The notes: generated from the sequence alone by a model not told the origin. DNA of 64,000 bases from Microbacterium sp. lyk4-40-TSB-66 (GCF_030209475.1 NZ_JARVRW010000004.1:1-64000), one strand, 5' to 3'; numbered from the stretch's first letter, positions 36,597-45,658 are shown. A program made the numbers and translations.

Positions 36597-37142
36597 ATGC
36601 CCCGTCTCGTCGCCGTCTGCGCCGTCCACACCCTGCATCCGGATGCCGGATCGGTCGGCGTCACCGCCATCGACAAGCGCCCGCTCGAGGGCGCGGTCCG
36701 CGTGGGCAAGCTGGGCGTCCGCGCCGATGTGCAGGCGAGCCGGAAGCACCACGGCGGTCCCGACAAGGCGGTGTACGCCTATGCCCAGGAGGACGCCGCG
36801 TTCTGGGAGGGCGAGCTCGGTCGCGACCTCGACGCGGGCTGGTTCGGGGAGAACCTGCGCATCGAGGGTCTCGACGTCAACGGCGCACGCATCGGCGAGA
36901 TCTGGCGCATCGGCGACACCGTCGAAGTGGAGGTGACCATGCCCCGCACCCCGTGCGCGACGTTCGCGCGGTGGGTCGGCGGCCCCGCGGCGCGCGGGTG
37001 GGTGAAGCGCTTCTCCGACGAGGGACGCCTCGGCGCCTATCTGCGCGTGCGACGGGCCGGCGACGTTCGGGCGGGGGATGCCGTCGAGGTGCTGTCGGTG
37101 CCGGAGGGGGCGCAGACGGTGCTCGAGATGTATCGGAGCTGA
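36597..37142 (+). CDS. MOSC domain protein (YiiM-like)
   Basis: A 181-aa protein with the MOSC beta-barrel of molybdenum cofactor sulfurases. Visible motifs: GVRADVQASRKHHGGPDKAVYAYA, AGWFGENLRIEGLDV, IGEIWRIGDTVEVEVTMPRTPCATFARW, with the likely cofactor-binding Cys in RTPCATF. YiiM-type members reduce N-hydroxylated compounds with molybdenum cofactor. It is monocistronic, converging on fba. Confidence 0.9.
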   Translation: MPRLVAVCAVHTLHPDAGSVGVTAIDKRPLEGAVRVGKLGVRADVQASRKHHGGPDKAVYAYAQEDAAFWEGELGRDLDAGWFGENLRIEGLDVNGARIGEIWRIGDTVEVEVTMPRTPCATFARWVGGPAARGWVKRFSDEGRLGAYLRVRRAGDVRAGDAVEVLSVPEGAQTVLEMYRS

Positions 37143-37184
37143 GGGGCGCGCGTCGTGCCGCGGGGTCCCGGCATCCGGAAACGA

Positions 37185-37215
37185 CGAACGCCCCGGTCGA
37201 CGACCGGGGCGTTCG
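37185..37215. terminator. Bidirectional terminator between MOSC gene and fba
   Basis: CGAACGCCCCGGTCG (37185-37199) is perfectly complementary to CGACCGGGGCGTTCG (37201-37215). The hairpin starts 42 nt after the MOSC stop and ends 15 nt before the fba stop. Confidence 0.85.
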
Positions 37216-37230
37216 CGGGAGCGGGGCGGA

Positions 37231-38259
<1,029 letters not shown>

Positions 38260-38343
38260 GGAGGTGCTCCTTGGTGTTGTCGGGACACCGTCAGCCTAGC
38301 GAAGGCGTCGGATCGTGACGTGGCGCGCGTGACAGGAACCGGC

Positions 38344-38376
38344 CACTTCTGCGGAATCGTTAAGAAGTGTGATTCC
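38344..38376. promoter_or_regulatory. Interleaved inverted repeats between fba and glpX
   Basis: CACTTCT (38344-38350) pairs with AGAAGTG (38363-38369), and GGAATC (38353-38358) pairs with GATTCC (38371-38376), so the two palindromes interlock. The site is upstream of both candidate promoters in the 177-bp divergent region, consistent with a shared operator. Confidence 0.55.
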
Positions 38377-38424
38377 TTCGCCTCGCGAGCGCTGAAATCC
38401 CGCGATTGTCGCCGCTTCGCTGGA

Positions 38425-38430
38425 TACAGT
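38425..38430 (+). promoter_or_regulatory. Candidate -10 box for leaderless glpX
   Basis: TACAGT (in TGGATACAGT) is 6 nt (GGCCCC) upstream of the ATG at 38437, with no ribosome binding site. Confidence 0.55.
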
Positions 38431-38436
38431 GGCCCC

Positions 38437-39426
38437 ATGGTGAGCCTGACTGCCGACATGAGCCCTTTGCACCCCGACCGCAACCTGGCTCTGGAGTTGG
38501 TGAGGGCGACGGAGGCTGCATCCATCCGCGCCGTCCCCTTCATCGGTCGAGGCGACAAGGAAGCCGCCGACGGCGCCGCGGTCGACGCGATGCGCGCCTT
38601 CTTCAGCACCGTCAACTTCGACGGCACGATCGTGATCGGTGAGGGCGAGAAGGACAACGCGCCCATGCTGTACAACGGGGAGCGCGTCGGCAGTGGCCGC
38701 GGCCCGCAGTGCGACGTGGCCGTGGATCCGATCGACGGCACCTCGCTCACCGCGGCGGGTCGCCAGAACGCCCTGTCGGTGATCGCGGTGTCCGACCAGG
38801 GCACGATGCTCGAGGCGTCGAGCGTCTTCTACATGGACAAGCTCGTGACCGGTCCCGCGGGCGTGGGCGTCGTCGACATCCGCCTCCCCATCGGTGAGAA
38901 CATCCGCCTTCTGGCCAAGGCCCTCGGCAAGCCCGTCGACGAGATCGTCGTCTCGGTGCTGAACCGCCCGCGGCACGAGCAGCTCATCGCCGACATCCGC
39001 GAAGCCGGCGCAGGCACCCGTCTGATGAGCGACGGCGACGTGGCCGGCGGTATCAACGCTGCCCGTCACAACGCCCGCACCGACATGTGCGTCGGTATCG
39101 GCGGCAGCCCCGAGGGAATCGTCACCGCCTGCGCGATCAAGGCGCTGGGTGGTCACATCCAGGGCGTGCTCGCGCCTCGCACCGACGACGAGAAGGAGAA
39201 GGGCCGGGATGCCGGACTCCTGATCGACGGCGAGGTGTACGAGGCCGACGGTCTGGTGAAGGGTAAGAACACGATCTTCGTCGCCACGGGCGTGACCGAC
39301 GGCCAGCTCGTGCAGGGCGTGCGACGCGAGGGCGACTTCCTCTACACCGAGAGCGTCGTTCTGCGTGGCGCGTCGGGGACGTTGCGCCGCATCACCTCGG
39401 AGCACCTGACGTCGAAGTGGTTGTGA
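38437..39426 (+). CDS. glpX: Fructose-1,6-bisphosphatase, class II
   Basis: Gluconeogenic phosphatase removing the C1 phosphate of fructose 1,6-bisphosphate, 329 aa. Metal and substrate motifs: AAVDAMRAFFSTVNFDGTIVIGEGEKDNAPML (catalytic acidic residues) and CDVAVDPIDGTSLTAAGRQNA; then GLDVSVLN-like EIVVSVLNRPRH and DGDVAGGINAA. Actinobacteria rely on this class for gluconeogenesis. An in-frame ATG seven codons on is a weaker start. The stop codon is part of the first unit of a 24-bp tandem repeat. Confidence 0.95.
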   Translation: MVSLTADMSPLHPDRNLALELVRATEAASIRAVPFIGRGDKEAADGAAVDAMRAFFSTVNFDGTIVIGEGEKDNAPMLYNGERVGSGRGPQCDVAVDPIDGTSLTAAGRQNALSVIAVSDQGTMLEASSVFYMDKLVTGPAGVGVVDIRLPIGENIRLLAKALGKPVDEIVVSVLNRPRHEQLIADIREAGAGTRLMSDGDVAGGINAARHNARTDMCVGIGGSPEGIVTACAIKALGGHIQGVLAPRTDDEKEKGRDAGLLIDGEVYEADGLVKGKNTIFVATGVTDGQLVQGVRREGDFLYTESVVLRGASGTLRRITSEHLTSKWL

Positions 39427-39518
39427 CGCTCGCCCCCGTGCAGTGAGTCACGCTCGCCGTTCCGGGATGCGTGACGCTCGTCCTCAGGGGCTGCGTGACG
39501 CTCGCCCTTTTCGGGCTG
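39423..39518. repeat. Four 24-bp tandem repeats at the glpX stop codon
   Basis: Units begin at 39423, 39447, 39471 and 39495, exactly 24 bp apart, each opening with GTGACGCTCG (unit 2 has GTCACGCTCG). The second half of each unit varies. Unit 1 contains the glpX stop. Since 24 is a multiple of three, the array is open in some frames (VTLA repeats on plus, ASVT repeats on minus) but I see no evidence of expression. The rest of the 369-bp gap, to 39795, holds no recognised gene; CAGAAT near 39734 could be a -10 for the next gene. Confidence 0.85.
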
Positions 39519-39795
39519 AGTGAGGATTCTCGCGAGACGGCATCATGCCGACAGGCGGTCGCCGAGGGCGATCGTCTCGCCGGCGAGGTGCCGTTTCGGC
39601 GTGCCGGAGGCAGTGCCGCGGCGTGCGGGAGCAGCGGGCGCGGGCACGGGCGCCCAGCGGCCGGGTGCGGCGTGCAGAGACAGCCGGGCGTGTCGTGACG
39701 CAAGCGTGACCGGTTCGTCGCGCGGACTCTGGCAGAATCGTCAGCAGTGTCAACGGCGACGCTGTGTTCTTCCGAGACCCGAAGGGGGATCGTCC

Positions 39796-40008
39796 GTGAC
39801 TACAGCTCCGACGAACCAGACCGCACCTCAGACAGGTGCCCAGGCGGTCATCGCCAGCGCCGTCGACCCGGCCCGCCGCCCCGACGTTCTGCTGCGCGTG
39901 CGCCGCGCCGAAGGCCACGAAGTCAGCGCCTGGTGGATGGTCGGCGCTTTCGTCGGCGTCTCCGCTGCCGTCATCAGCCTGCTGAGCTGGGTGCCCGGAG
40001 GCGCCTGA
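39796..40008 (+). CDS. Small single-pass membrane protein
   Basis: A 70-aa protein with a Thr/Gln-rich N-terminus, VDPARRPDVLLRVRRAEGHEVS in the middle and one C-terminal transmembrane helix (about 48-68, WWMVGAFVGVSAAVISLLSWV). The GTG start follows GAAGGGGGATCGTCC, a strong ribosome binding site, which supports it as real. I do not recognise the family. It converges on rmuC. Confidence 0.7.
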   Translation: MTTAPTNQTAPQTGAQAVIASAVDPARRPDVLLRVRRAEGHEVSAWWMVGAFVGVSAAVISLLSWVPGGA

Positions 40009-40023
40009 GCCACAGGCTCGCCC

Positions 40024-41370
40024 TCATACCGGTCCGGCATCATCTGCCATCCCGGCCCTCTCGCGCACCTCGCCGAGGTCGGCTCCCGGGAGCCGCGTCG
40101 ACGTGACGTCGTGATCCGTCTGCGCGGCCGACAGCCGTCGCTGGTCGGACTCCCGGTCGATCATCTCGGGTGCCGTCCACCGTCGGGGCACGGCATCGAG
40201 CGCGCCGGGGGCCGCGACCACGTCGAGCTTCGTCTCGTCGATGCCGGGGAACTTGCGCGCGGTGACGAGCACCCGCGTCTCGAGCGACCCCGCGAACTTG
40301 TTGTAGCTGTCGACCGTGCGCTCGATGGCGCGACGCAGGTCGCCCGCGTGACTCGCGAGGACGCCCACCCGGTCGTACAACTCGGTGCCGAGGGCGAAGA
40401 GGGTGCGTGCTTCATCTGAGACGTCTTGCTGCGTCCACGTGAAGGCGACGGTCTTGAGCACCGCCCAGAGGTTGACGGGGGAGGCGAGAGCCACTCGACG
40501 CGTGAAGGCGTAGTCGAGCAGGGCGGGATCCTCGTCGAGCGCGGACGCCAGCAACGACTCGCTCGGCAGGAAGCAGACGACGAACTCGGGGCTCGTCGTC
40601 AGGCCCGCCCAGTACGCCTTCTTGGCGAGGGCGTCGACGTGGGCGCGCACGGCGCGTGCATGCTTCGTGAGGAGGGCGGCGCGGCGCGCCCCTTCTTCGC
40701 CCGCGGCCGTGACGGCGATGGCGCTCGCCTGCAGGTAGGCCTCGAGGGGGACCTTGGCATCCACCGCGAGAGCTTTGCCGCCCGGGAGGCGCACGACCAT
40801 GTCGGGGCGACCCGCGCCGGCGTCGCTGGAGATCGTCGTCTGGAGGTCGAAGTCGACGTAGCGGGTGAGGCCGGCCGCCTCGACGACCCGCCGCAGCTGC
40901 GTCTCGCCCCAGACTCCGCGCGTGGTGCCGGAGCGCATCGCCGAGGCGAGCGACTCGGTGGTGGCGCGGAGGGCTTCGTCGGCCTCGCGCGACAGCCGCA
41001 ACTGCTCTCCGAGCGCGGAGTACTGTTCCACCCGGTCGCGCTCGAGGCCGTCGACCTTGCGCTGCATCGCATCGAGCGTGTCGCGCACCGGGTCGAGTGC
41101 GCGCAGGACCGTCTGCTCGCGACGCTCGCGTTCCTCTCGCGCGGCTTGGTCGGCGCGAGACTGGCCGACCAGCTCCCGGTAGAGCGCGACCTGGTGATCG
41201 AGCTGAGCCTCGAGCCCCGCCCGCGCCGTCTCGGCGGCGGCGGCGCGCGAGCCCAGCGCGTGCTGCTGCTCCGCGGCCCGCGCGGACGCCCGCGACGACC
41301 CCACGAACCACCCGGCGGCGACGCCGAGGGCGAGGGCGAGGATCACGAAGAGGAGGGTGCTGGCATCCAT
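40024..41370 (-). CDS. rmuC: DNA recombination protein RmuC
   Basis: A 448-aa protein: N-terminal transmembrane anchor (about 5-22), a long coiled coil (about 25-130), then the RmuC nuclease-like core with RGVWGETQLRRVVEAAGL, GRPDMVVRLPGGKALAVDAKVPLEAY and FVVCFLPSESLLASAL, a PD-(D/E)xK-type arrangement. RmuC limits DNA inversion at short repeats. The ATG at 41370 is taken; a GTG at 41385 in frame is possible. The C-terminal 50 residues are unconserved. Confidence 0.92.
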   Translation of the reverse strand: MDASTLLFVILALALGVAAGWFVGSSRASARAAEQQHALGSRAAAAETARAGLEAQLDHQVALYRELVGQSRADQAAREERERREQTVLRALDPVRDTLDAMQRKVDGLERDRVEQYSALGEQLRLSREADEALRATTESLASAMRSGTTRGVWGETQLRRVVEAAGLTRYVDFDLQTTISSDAGAGRPDMVVRLPGGKALAVDAKVPLEAYLQASAIAVTAAGEEGARRAALLTKHARAVRAHVDALAKKAYWAGLTTSPEFVVCFLPSESLLASALDEDPALLDYAFTRRVALASPVNLWAVLKTVAFTWTQQDVSDEARTLFALGTELYDRVGVLASHAGDLRRAIERTVDSYNKFAGSLETRVLVTARKFPGIDETKLDVVAAPGALDAVPRRWTAPEMIDRESDQRRLSAAQTDHDVTSTRLPGADLGEVRERAGMADDAGPV

Positions 41371-41425
41371 GTTCCGAGCATGCACCAGACCTCCGACATC
41401 GCCGGAGAGACGCCGCCGGGGGACG

Positions 41426-42019
41426 TCAGGCGACGGCGCGTTCGACGGTTTCGACCGCGATCTGCGAGACCCGCACGCCGAGGTGCGCCGCCAGGGCGTG
41501 CACGTCGTCGACGCCCGCGCGGCGCGCGCAGTCGATGGTGATCTCGGCGCAGGCGACGGCGTCGGCGAGGGCGTCGTGGTGAGCGAAGGGGGAGCATCCG
41601 GCCTCGGCGGCGACGAGCGGCAGCCGGTACGAGGCGAGCGCGTACGTCTTGCGCGACATCTGCACGCTGCACAGGTAGCGATAGGGCGGGCACTCGTCGC
41701 CCGTCGCGGCGCAGGCGCGACGCAGCACCGACATGTCGAAGCCGGCGTTGTGCGCGACCAGCACGTCGGCGCCGGCGAAGGCGGTGAGGCGTGCGAGCTG
41801 ATCGCTCCAGGACGGCGCGTTCACCACGTGGGCGGGCTGGATGCCGTGGATGCCGACGTTGATGGGGGCGAAGTCGTCGTGTCCGGCCGGCGGCTTGATC
41901 AGCCAGGCGGCGGTCGCGACCACCCGGCCACCCCGCACGCGGGCGAGTCCGACCGCACACGCGGACGCACCGCTGGAGTTCGCCGTTTCGAAGTCGATCG
42001 CGGTGAAGTCCAATGCCAC
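41426..42019 (-). CDS. DEDDh 3'-5' exonuclease (DnaQ/epsilon-like)
   Basis: A 197-aa stand-alone exonuclease domain. The DEDDh residues are in FTAIDFETANSS (ExoI, Asp and Glu), VLVAHNAGFDMSVL (ExoII, Asp) and CSPFAHHDALADAVACA (ExoIII, His and Asp). Such proteins trim DNA or RNA 3' ends in repair or proofreading. The GTG at 42019 (vALDFTAIDF) behind GAGGGTGGATCC is chosen; the longer open frame upstream has no homology. The 271 bp to the next gene contain nothing I can recognise. Confidence 0.88.
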   Translation of the reverse strand: MALDFTAIDFETANSSGASACAVGLARVRGGRVVATAAWLIKPPAGHDDFAPINVGIHGIQPAHVVNAPSWSDQLARLTAFAGADVLVAHNAGFDMSVLRRACAATGDECPPYRYLCSVQMSRKTYALASYRLPLVAAEAGCSPFAHHDALADAVACAEITIDCARRAGVDDVHALAAHLGVRVSQIAVETVERAVA

Positions 42020-42278
42020 GGATCCACCCTCACCCGCCGCCGCGTCGGGGGAGTGAGGCGCGCCGGGGTCGGCGGCATCCGGTTCGGGGTGGACGCGCCG
42101 TGCTCTCGCGAGCGAGTCGTGCACGATGCAGGAGATCTCGAGCAGGCAGCGGGTCGCGCGCCATGACCGCGCCGCTCCGCGCTGCGGATCTTCTGCGTTG
42201 AGTACGCCGCCGCGCCCCGAGAAGGTCGACGAGCCGCGGGGCGGAGCGGGTGGCACGACCGATGTCGGGGGCCGAGCG

Positions 42279-42284
42279 TAGGGT
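42279..42284 (+). promoter_or_regulatory. Candidate -10 box for leaderless methyltransferase gene
   Basis: TAGGGT lies 6 nt (CTGGGC) upstream of the ATG at 42291. Confidence 0.5.
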
Positions 42285-42290
42285 CTGGGC

Positions 42291-43040
42291 ATGACCGATC
42301 GCGAGAAGTCGACCTCGTTCGGACAAGCGGCGGCCGCCTATGAATCCGGCCGTCCGGGGTACCCGGCCGAGGCGGTCGCGTGGCTGCTGGAGCCGGTGCG
42401 CGAGCGGGGCCGCGCGCTGCGGGTCGCCGACGTGGGCGCGGGCACGGGCAAACTCACCCGCACCATCGTCGAATCGGGTGCCGACGTGGTGGCCGTCGAC
42501 CCGGATGCCGACATGCTCGCCGCCCTCCGCGAGAACGTCCGCGGGGTTCCGACGTTCGCCGGAACGGCCGAGCGACTCCCTCTGCCCGACGCCGCCCTCG
42601 ACGCCGTCCTGATGGGCCAGGCGTGGCACTGGGTCGACGTCGGACCGGCGTCGCGCGAGGTCGCGCGGGTGCTGCGCAGCGGGGGCGTGCTCGGGCTGAT
42701 CTGGAACATCCGCGACGACAGCGTCGACTGGGTGCGGCGTTTCACCGCCGCGATGGGCGGGTCGAACGCGGAGGCGCTGCTGGCATCGACCGGTCCGCGC
42801 GTGGCGGACCCGTTCGGCGGCCTCGAGCACGAGGAGTGGCGCTGGGAGCGCCGCCTCACCAGGGACCAGTTGAGCGACCTGGTGGTCTCGCGCAGCGATG
42901 TCATCACCGCCGACCCCGCGACGCGGGCTCGCGTCGACGCGGCGATCGAGGAGGTCGTGGCATCCCTCCCCGACCTGGCCGACGGAGGGTCGGTCGCGCT
43001 GCCGTACGTCACGCACGCGTTCCGCGCGCGACGACCCTGA
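42291..43040 (+). CDS. Class I SAM-dependent methyltransferase (Methyltransf_11 type)
   Basis: A 249-aa methyltransferase. Motif I is RVADVGAGTGKLTRTIV (about residue 45), motif II acidic VVAVDPDADML, and the motif preceding the catalytic site is AERLPLPDAALDAVLMGQAWHWVD. The N-terminal FGQAAAAYESGRPGYP is typical of the actinobacterial UbiE/TAM-like group. The C-terminal half is less conserved; the substrate is unknown. YchF follows 39 bp later with its own promoter-like box. Confidence 0.88.
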   Translation: MTDREKSTSFGQAAAAYESGRPGYPAEAVAWLLEPVRERGRALRVADVGAGTGKLTRTIVESGADVVAVDPDADMLAALRENVRGVPTFAGTAERLPLPDAALDAVLMGQAWHWVDVGPASREVARVLRSGGVLGLIWNIRDDSVDWVRRFTAAMGGSNAEALLASTGPRVADPFGGLEHEEWRWERRLTRDQLSDLVVSRSDVITADPATRARVDAAIEEVVASLPDLADGGSVALPYVTHAFRARRP

Positions 43041-43065
43041 CGCGGTGAGGTGCGCGCGGGCCGGG

Positions 43066-43071
43066 TAACCT
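43066..43071 (+). promoter_or_regulatory. Candidate -10 box for ychF
   Basis: TAACCT lies 8 nt upstream of the GTG at 43080; there is no ribosome binding site, so the transcript is probably leaderless. Confidence 0.5.
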
Positions 43072-43079
43072 GGACTCCC

Positions 43080-44153
43080 GTGGCTCTTACCATCGGAATC
43101 GTCGGCCTTCCCAACGTCGGCAAGTCGACCCTCTTCAACGCCCTGACCAAGAACTCGGTGCTCGCCGCGAACTACCCGTTCGCCACGATCGAGCCCAACG
43201 TCGGGGTCGTGAACCTTCCCGATGCGCGGCTGCAGAAGCTCGCCGACGTGTTCAGCAGTGAGCGCCTCGTGCCCGCCGCGGTGTCGTTCGTCGACATCGC
43301 GGGCATCGTGCGCGGAGCCAGCGAGGGAGAGGGCCTGGGAAACCAGTTCCTCGCCAACATCCGCGAGGCGGATGCCATCGCCCAGGTCGTCCGCGGATTC
43401 GCCGACGACGACGTGGTCCACGTCGACGGCCAGGTGAACCCCGCCGGCGACATGGAGACCATCAACGCCGAGCTCCAGCTCGCCGACCTCCAGACGCTCG
43501 AGAAGGCGATCACCCGGTACGAGAAGGAGGTCAAGGGCAAGAAGCTCGACCCCTCCGTGCTCGAGGCCGCCAAGGCGGCGCAGGACGCTCTTCAGCGCGG
43601 CGTGCTGCTGTCGGCATCCGGAATCGACCTCTCGCCGATCCGCGAGCTGGGTCTGCTGACCGCGAAGCCCTTCATCTTCGTCTTCAACGTCGACGAGGCC
43701 GTGCTCACCGACCCCGCGCGCAAAGACGAACTGTCGGCGCTCGTCGCGCCCGCGAAGGCCGTCTTCCTGGATGCCAAGATCGAATCGGAGCTGATCGACC
43801 TCGACCCCGAGGATGCCGCCGAGCTGCTGGCATCTACCGGTCAGGACGAGTCCGGCCTCGACCAGCTCGCCCGCATCGGCTTCGACACGCTGGGCCTGCA
43901 GACCTACCTCACCGCGGGTCCGAAGGAAGCGCGCGCGTGGACGATCCCGCAGGGTGCGAAGGCTCCGCAGGCGGCCGGTGTCATCCACACCGACTTCGAG
44001 AAGGGCTTCATCAAGGCCGAGGTCATCTCGTTCGCCGACCTCGTCGAGCTCGGCTCGGTCGCCGAAGCCCGCTCGAAGGGCAAGGCCCGCCTCGAGGGCA
44101 AGGACTACGTCATGCAGGACGGCGACGTCGTGGAGTTCCGCTTCAACAACTGA
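43080..44153 (+). CDS. ychF: Ribosome-binding ATPase YchF
   Basis: A 357-aa Obg-family P-loop protein that binds ATP in preference to GTP. G1 is GIVGLPNVGKSTLFNAL, G3 VDIAGIVRGASEGEGLGNQF; the G4 position reads FNVDEAV rather than NKxD, as expected of YchF. The C-terminal TGS-like domain has YLTAGPKEARAWTI and DYVMQDGDVVEFRFNN. Implicated in ribosome function and oxidative-stress responses. M. tuberculosis Rv1112 is in a similar place after ispH. Confidence 0.96.
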   Translation: MALTIGIVGLPNVGKSTLFNALTKNSVLAANYPFATIEPNVGVVNLPDARLQKLADVFSSERLVPAAVSFVDIAGIVRGASEGEGLGNQFLANIREADAIAQVVRGFADDDVVHVDGQVNPAGDMETINAELQLADLQTLEKAITRYEKEVKGKKLDPSVLEAAKAAQDALQRGVLLSASGIDLSPIRELGLLTAKPFIFVFNVDEAVLTDPARKDELSALVAPAKAVFLDAKIESELIDLDPEDAAELLASTGQDESGLDQLARIGFDTLGLQTYLTAGPKEARAWTIPQGAKAPQAAGVIHTDFEKGFIKAEVISFADLVELGSVAEARSKGKARLEGKDYVMQDGDVVEFRFNN

Positions 44154-44202
44154 GTGGGCAGCGGCGACGGGTCATGCGCGGCGCGAGGTTCCGGTTCCTC
44201 CG

Positions 44203-44451
44203 TCAGACCCGCCCCGGCCGGTCGTGACGATCCGTCGATCGACGCGCACGGAGCAGACATCGCAGCTCCCACGCCGCCGACACACCGACCGACAGCGTGA
44301 TGAACAGCGCGATGCCCCACTGCAGCGGCGTGAGTGCGAACAGCGGCGCGGCGACGAAGGTGAGGAACACGCCGCCCGCGAACAGGGCGGTGAAGACCAC
44401 GAAGAACGCCAGGTGGCTGGCGAACGACCGCGCGGGAACCCTCTGACTCAC
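44203..44451 (-). CDS. Small two-helix membrane protein
   Basis: An 82-aa protein with two transmembrane helices (about 13-33 and 39-59: FFVVFTALFAGGVFLTFV, WGIALFITLSVGVSAAWE) and a basic C-terminus (RARRSTDRHDRPG). The GTG start at 44451 is 7 nt behind a TAGCCT box on the minus strand (44459-44464), arguing for a leaderless gene; the open frame extends further upstream without homology. Family not recognised. Confidence 0.65.
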   Translation of the reverse strand: MSQRVPARSFASHLAFFVVFTALFAGGVFLTFVAAPLFALTPLQWGIALFITLSVGVSAAWELRCLLRARRSTDRHDRPGRV

Positions 44452-44458
44452 AGCTAGG

Positions 44459-44464
44459 AGGCTA
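44459..44464 (-). promoter_or_regulatory. Candidate -10 box for the small membrane protein
   Basis: TAGCCT on the minus strand is 7 nt (CCTAGCT) upstream of the GTG at 44451. Confidence 0.5.
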
Positions 44465-44520
44465 GCGCCCCCTCCACCCTCGGCGGCGACCGCGAATCGC
44501 GCAAGCCGCCGATCACGGCA

Positions 44521-44558
44521 GACGAGCACCCCCGTCCACAGGGCCGGGGGTGCTCGTC
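44521..44558 (-). terminator. Distal terminator of secreted-protein gene
   Basis: GACGAGCACCCCC (44521-44533) is perfectly complementary to GGGGGTGCTCGTC (44546-44558). It is the second of two hairpins after the gene ending at 44616. Confidence 0.75.
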
Positions 44559-44575
44559 CGCTGGTCGCGACACGC

Positions 44576-44607
44576 GAGTGTCCCCGGCCACGGGGCCGGG
44601 GACACTC
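44576..44607 (-). terminator. Proximal terminator of secreted-protein gene
   Basis: GAGTGTCCCCGG (44576-44587) pairs perfectly with CCGGGGACACTC (44596-44607), directly after the stop codon at 44616 on the minus strand. Confidence 0.8.
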
Positions 44608-44615
44608 ACGGGCCG

Positions 44616-45485
44616 TCAGCCGCCGATGGGGGTGGGGTTGGACGGGTTCGGCGGCACGGGGAGCGAACCGTTGATGCGGTTCTGCGCCTGGCACTGGCTC
44701 GTGCAGTTGGTGGCGCCCGCGGAGAGCTCGATGGCATCCTCGCCGAGAACACCGCCCATGCGGCCGCCCGAGGCGACCGTCCACTTCGTGACGGTGGCAT
44801 CCTGGTACGTCTTCGTGGCCACCTGCGGGCTGTCTTTGCCGAGCAGCATCTGATGCGCGTCGGGACCGGAGGCGACGGCATCCACACCGCTGCCGAAGTT
44901 GATCTTGCCGGTGTACTGGTTCACGAAGTAGAAGAGGCCGGGACCGAGGGTGTGCACGATCTCGACGGGGGCGGCGAACTCCGGCTCCATCTGGAAGATG
45001 CCGCCCTGGGCGCCGTCCTTGGCCTGGATCTTGAGCTTGCCGCCGGAGGTGCTGAAGATCGCGACGATCGAGTCGTCGCGCACCTCGAGGCTCGACAGAC
45101 GCGCACCGGCACGCTGCGCCGTGCTGAGGGTCGGCACCTTGGACGCGAACACCACCGTGGGGCTCGTGACCATGCGCTGCGTGTCGGCGGCTCCTGTGAG
45201 GGTGTAGTCGTAGACGCCGAGGGTCGACGGGTCGATCGTGAAACGGTTGTTGCGGCCGCTGACGGTGATCGGACCGGAGACGGCGACGTCCTTGATCTTG
45301 GCGTCCTTGCCGGGTGCGGGGTTGTAGACGGTGCCGTTGACGGTGACCGCGTAGTCGCCGCCGGCGGAGGTGGTCTTCGCCTGCGCCGCGGCGGGGACGA
45401 GAATTCCGGATGCCGCGACCAGCGCGGCCGCGATGATCGCCGTGGTGCGGGCCAGGCGGGTGCTGGCGGAGGTCTTGCTGCTCAT
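44616..45485 (-). CDS. Secreted protein of unknown function
   Basis: A 289-aa protein with a clear signal peptide (TTAIIAAALVAASGILVPAAAQA, cleavage near residue 36). The mature part is predicted beta-rich (YAVTVNGTVYNP, DVAVSGPITVSGRNNRFTI, FYFVNQYTGKINFG) with a C-terminal Cys pair (NCTSQCQ) and a Pro/Asn tail (PVPPNPSNPTPIGG). I recognise no domain and no sorting signal or C-terminal anchor. Two strong terminators follow, suggesting high expression. It is divergent from the Asp/Gly/His-rich protein and NarL-type two-component operon. Confidence 0.8.
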   Translation of the reverse strand: MSSKTSASTRLARTTAIIAAALVAASGILVPAAAQAKTTSAGGDYAVTVNGTVYNPAPGKDAKIKDVAVSGPITVSGRNNRFTIDPSTLGVYDYTLTGAADTQRMVTSPTVVFASKVPTLSTAQRAGARLSSLEVRDDSIVAIFSTSGGKLKIQAKDGAQGGIFQMEPEFAAPVEIVHTLGPGLFYFVNQYTGKINFGSGVDAVASGPDAHQMLLGKDSPQVATKTYQDATVTKWTVASGGRMGGVLGEDAIELSAGATNCTSQCQAQNRINGSLPVPPNPSNPTPIGG

Positions 45486-45567
45486 GGGGGCCTCGTTTCG
45501 TCGGTGTGAGCTGTACCCACCGTCGCCGGAGGCCCGGGGGATGGGCTACCGGACCTTGGTACTACGA

Positions 45568-45581
45568 CCATCGTCCGATGG
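45568..45581. promoter_or_regulatory. Palindrome in divergent region, possible NarL-type operator
   Basis: CCATCG-TC-CGATGG is a perfect 6-2-6 inverted repeat, 83 bp from the start of the secreted-protein gene and 78 bp from the gene at 45659. TGGT/ACCA halves flank it. Spacing resembles LuxR/NarL-type sites, but the sequence is not the E. coli NarL consensus. Confidence 0.4.
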
Positions 45582-45658
45582 CCCGATCGCGACGAGGTGG
45601 GGAGGCTGGAGTCCGAGGCCCCGCGGTGCACGCGACAATGGGCGGAAGGACGGATGAC

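Noticed and set aside
38344..38376. H-type RNA pseudoknot or riboswitch for glpX
   Set aside because: The loop crossing the 7-bp stem would be one nucleotide, which is too short, and the site lies upstream of the likely glpX transcription start.
39423..39518. CRISPR array
   Set aside because: The 24-bp units are contiguous, with no alternation of constant repeat and unique spacer, and no cas genes nearby.
42020..42290. N-terminal extension of the DEDDh exonuclease (frame open to 42292)
   Set aside because: The extension is Arg/Pro-rich without homology, and a good ribosome binding site precedes the GTG at 42019.
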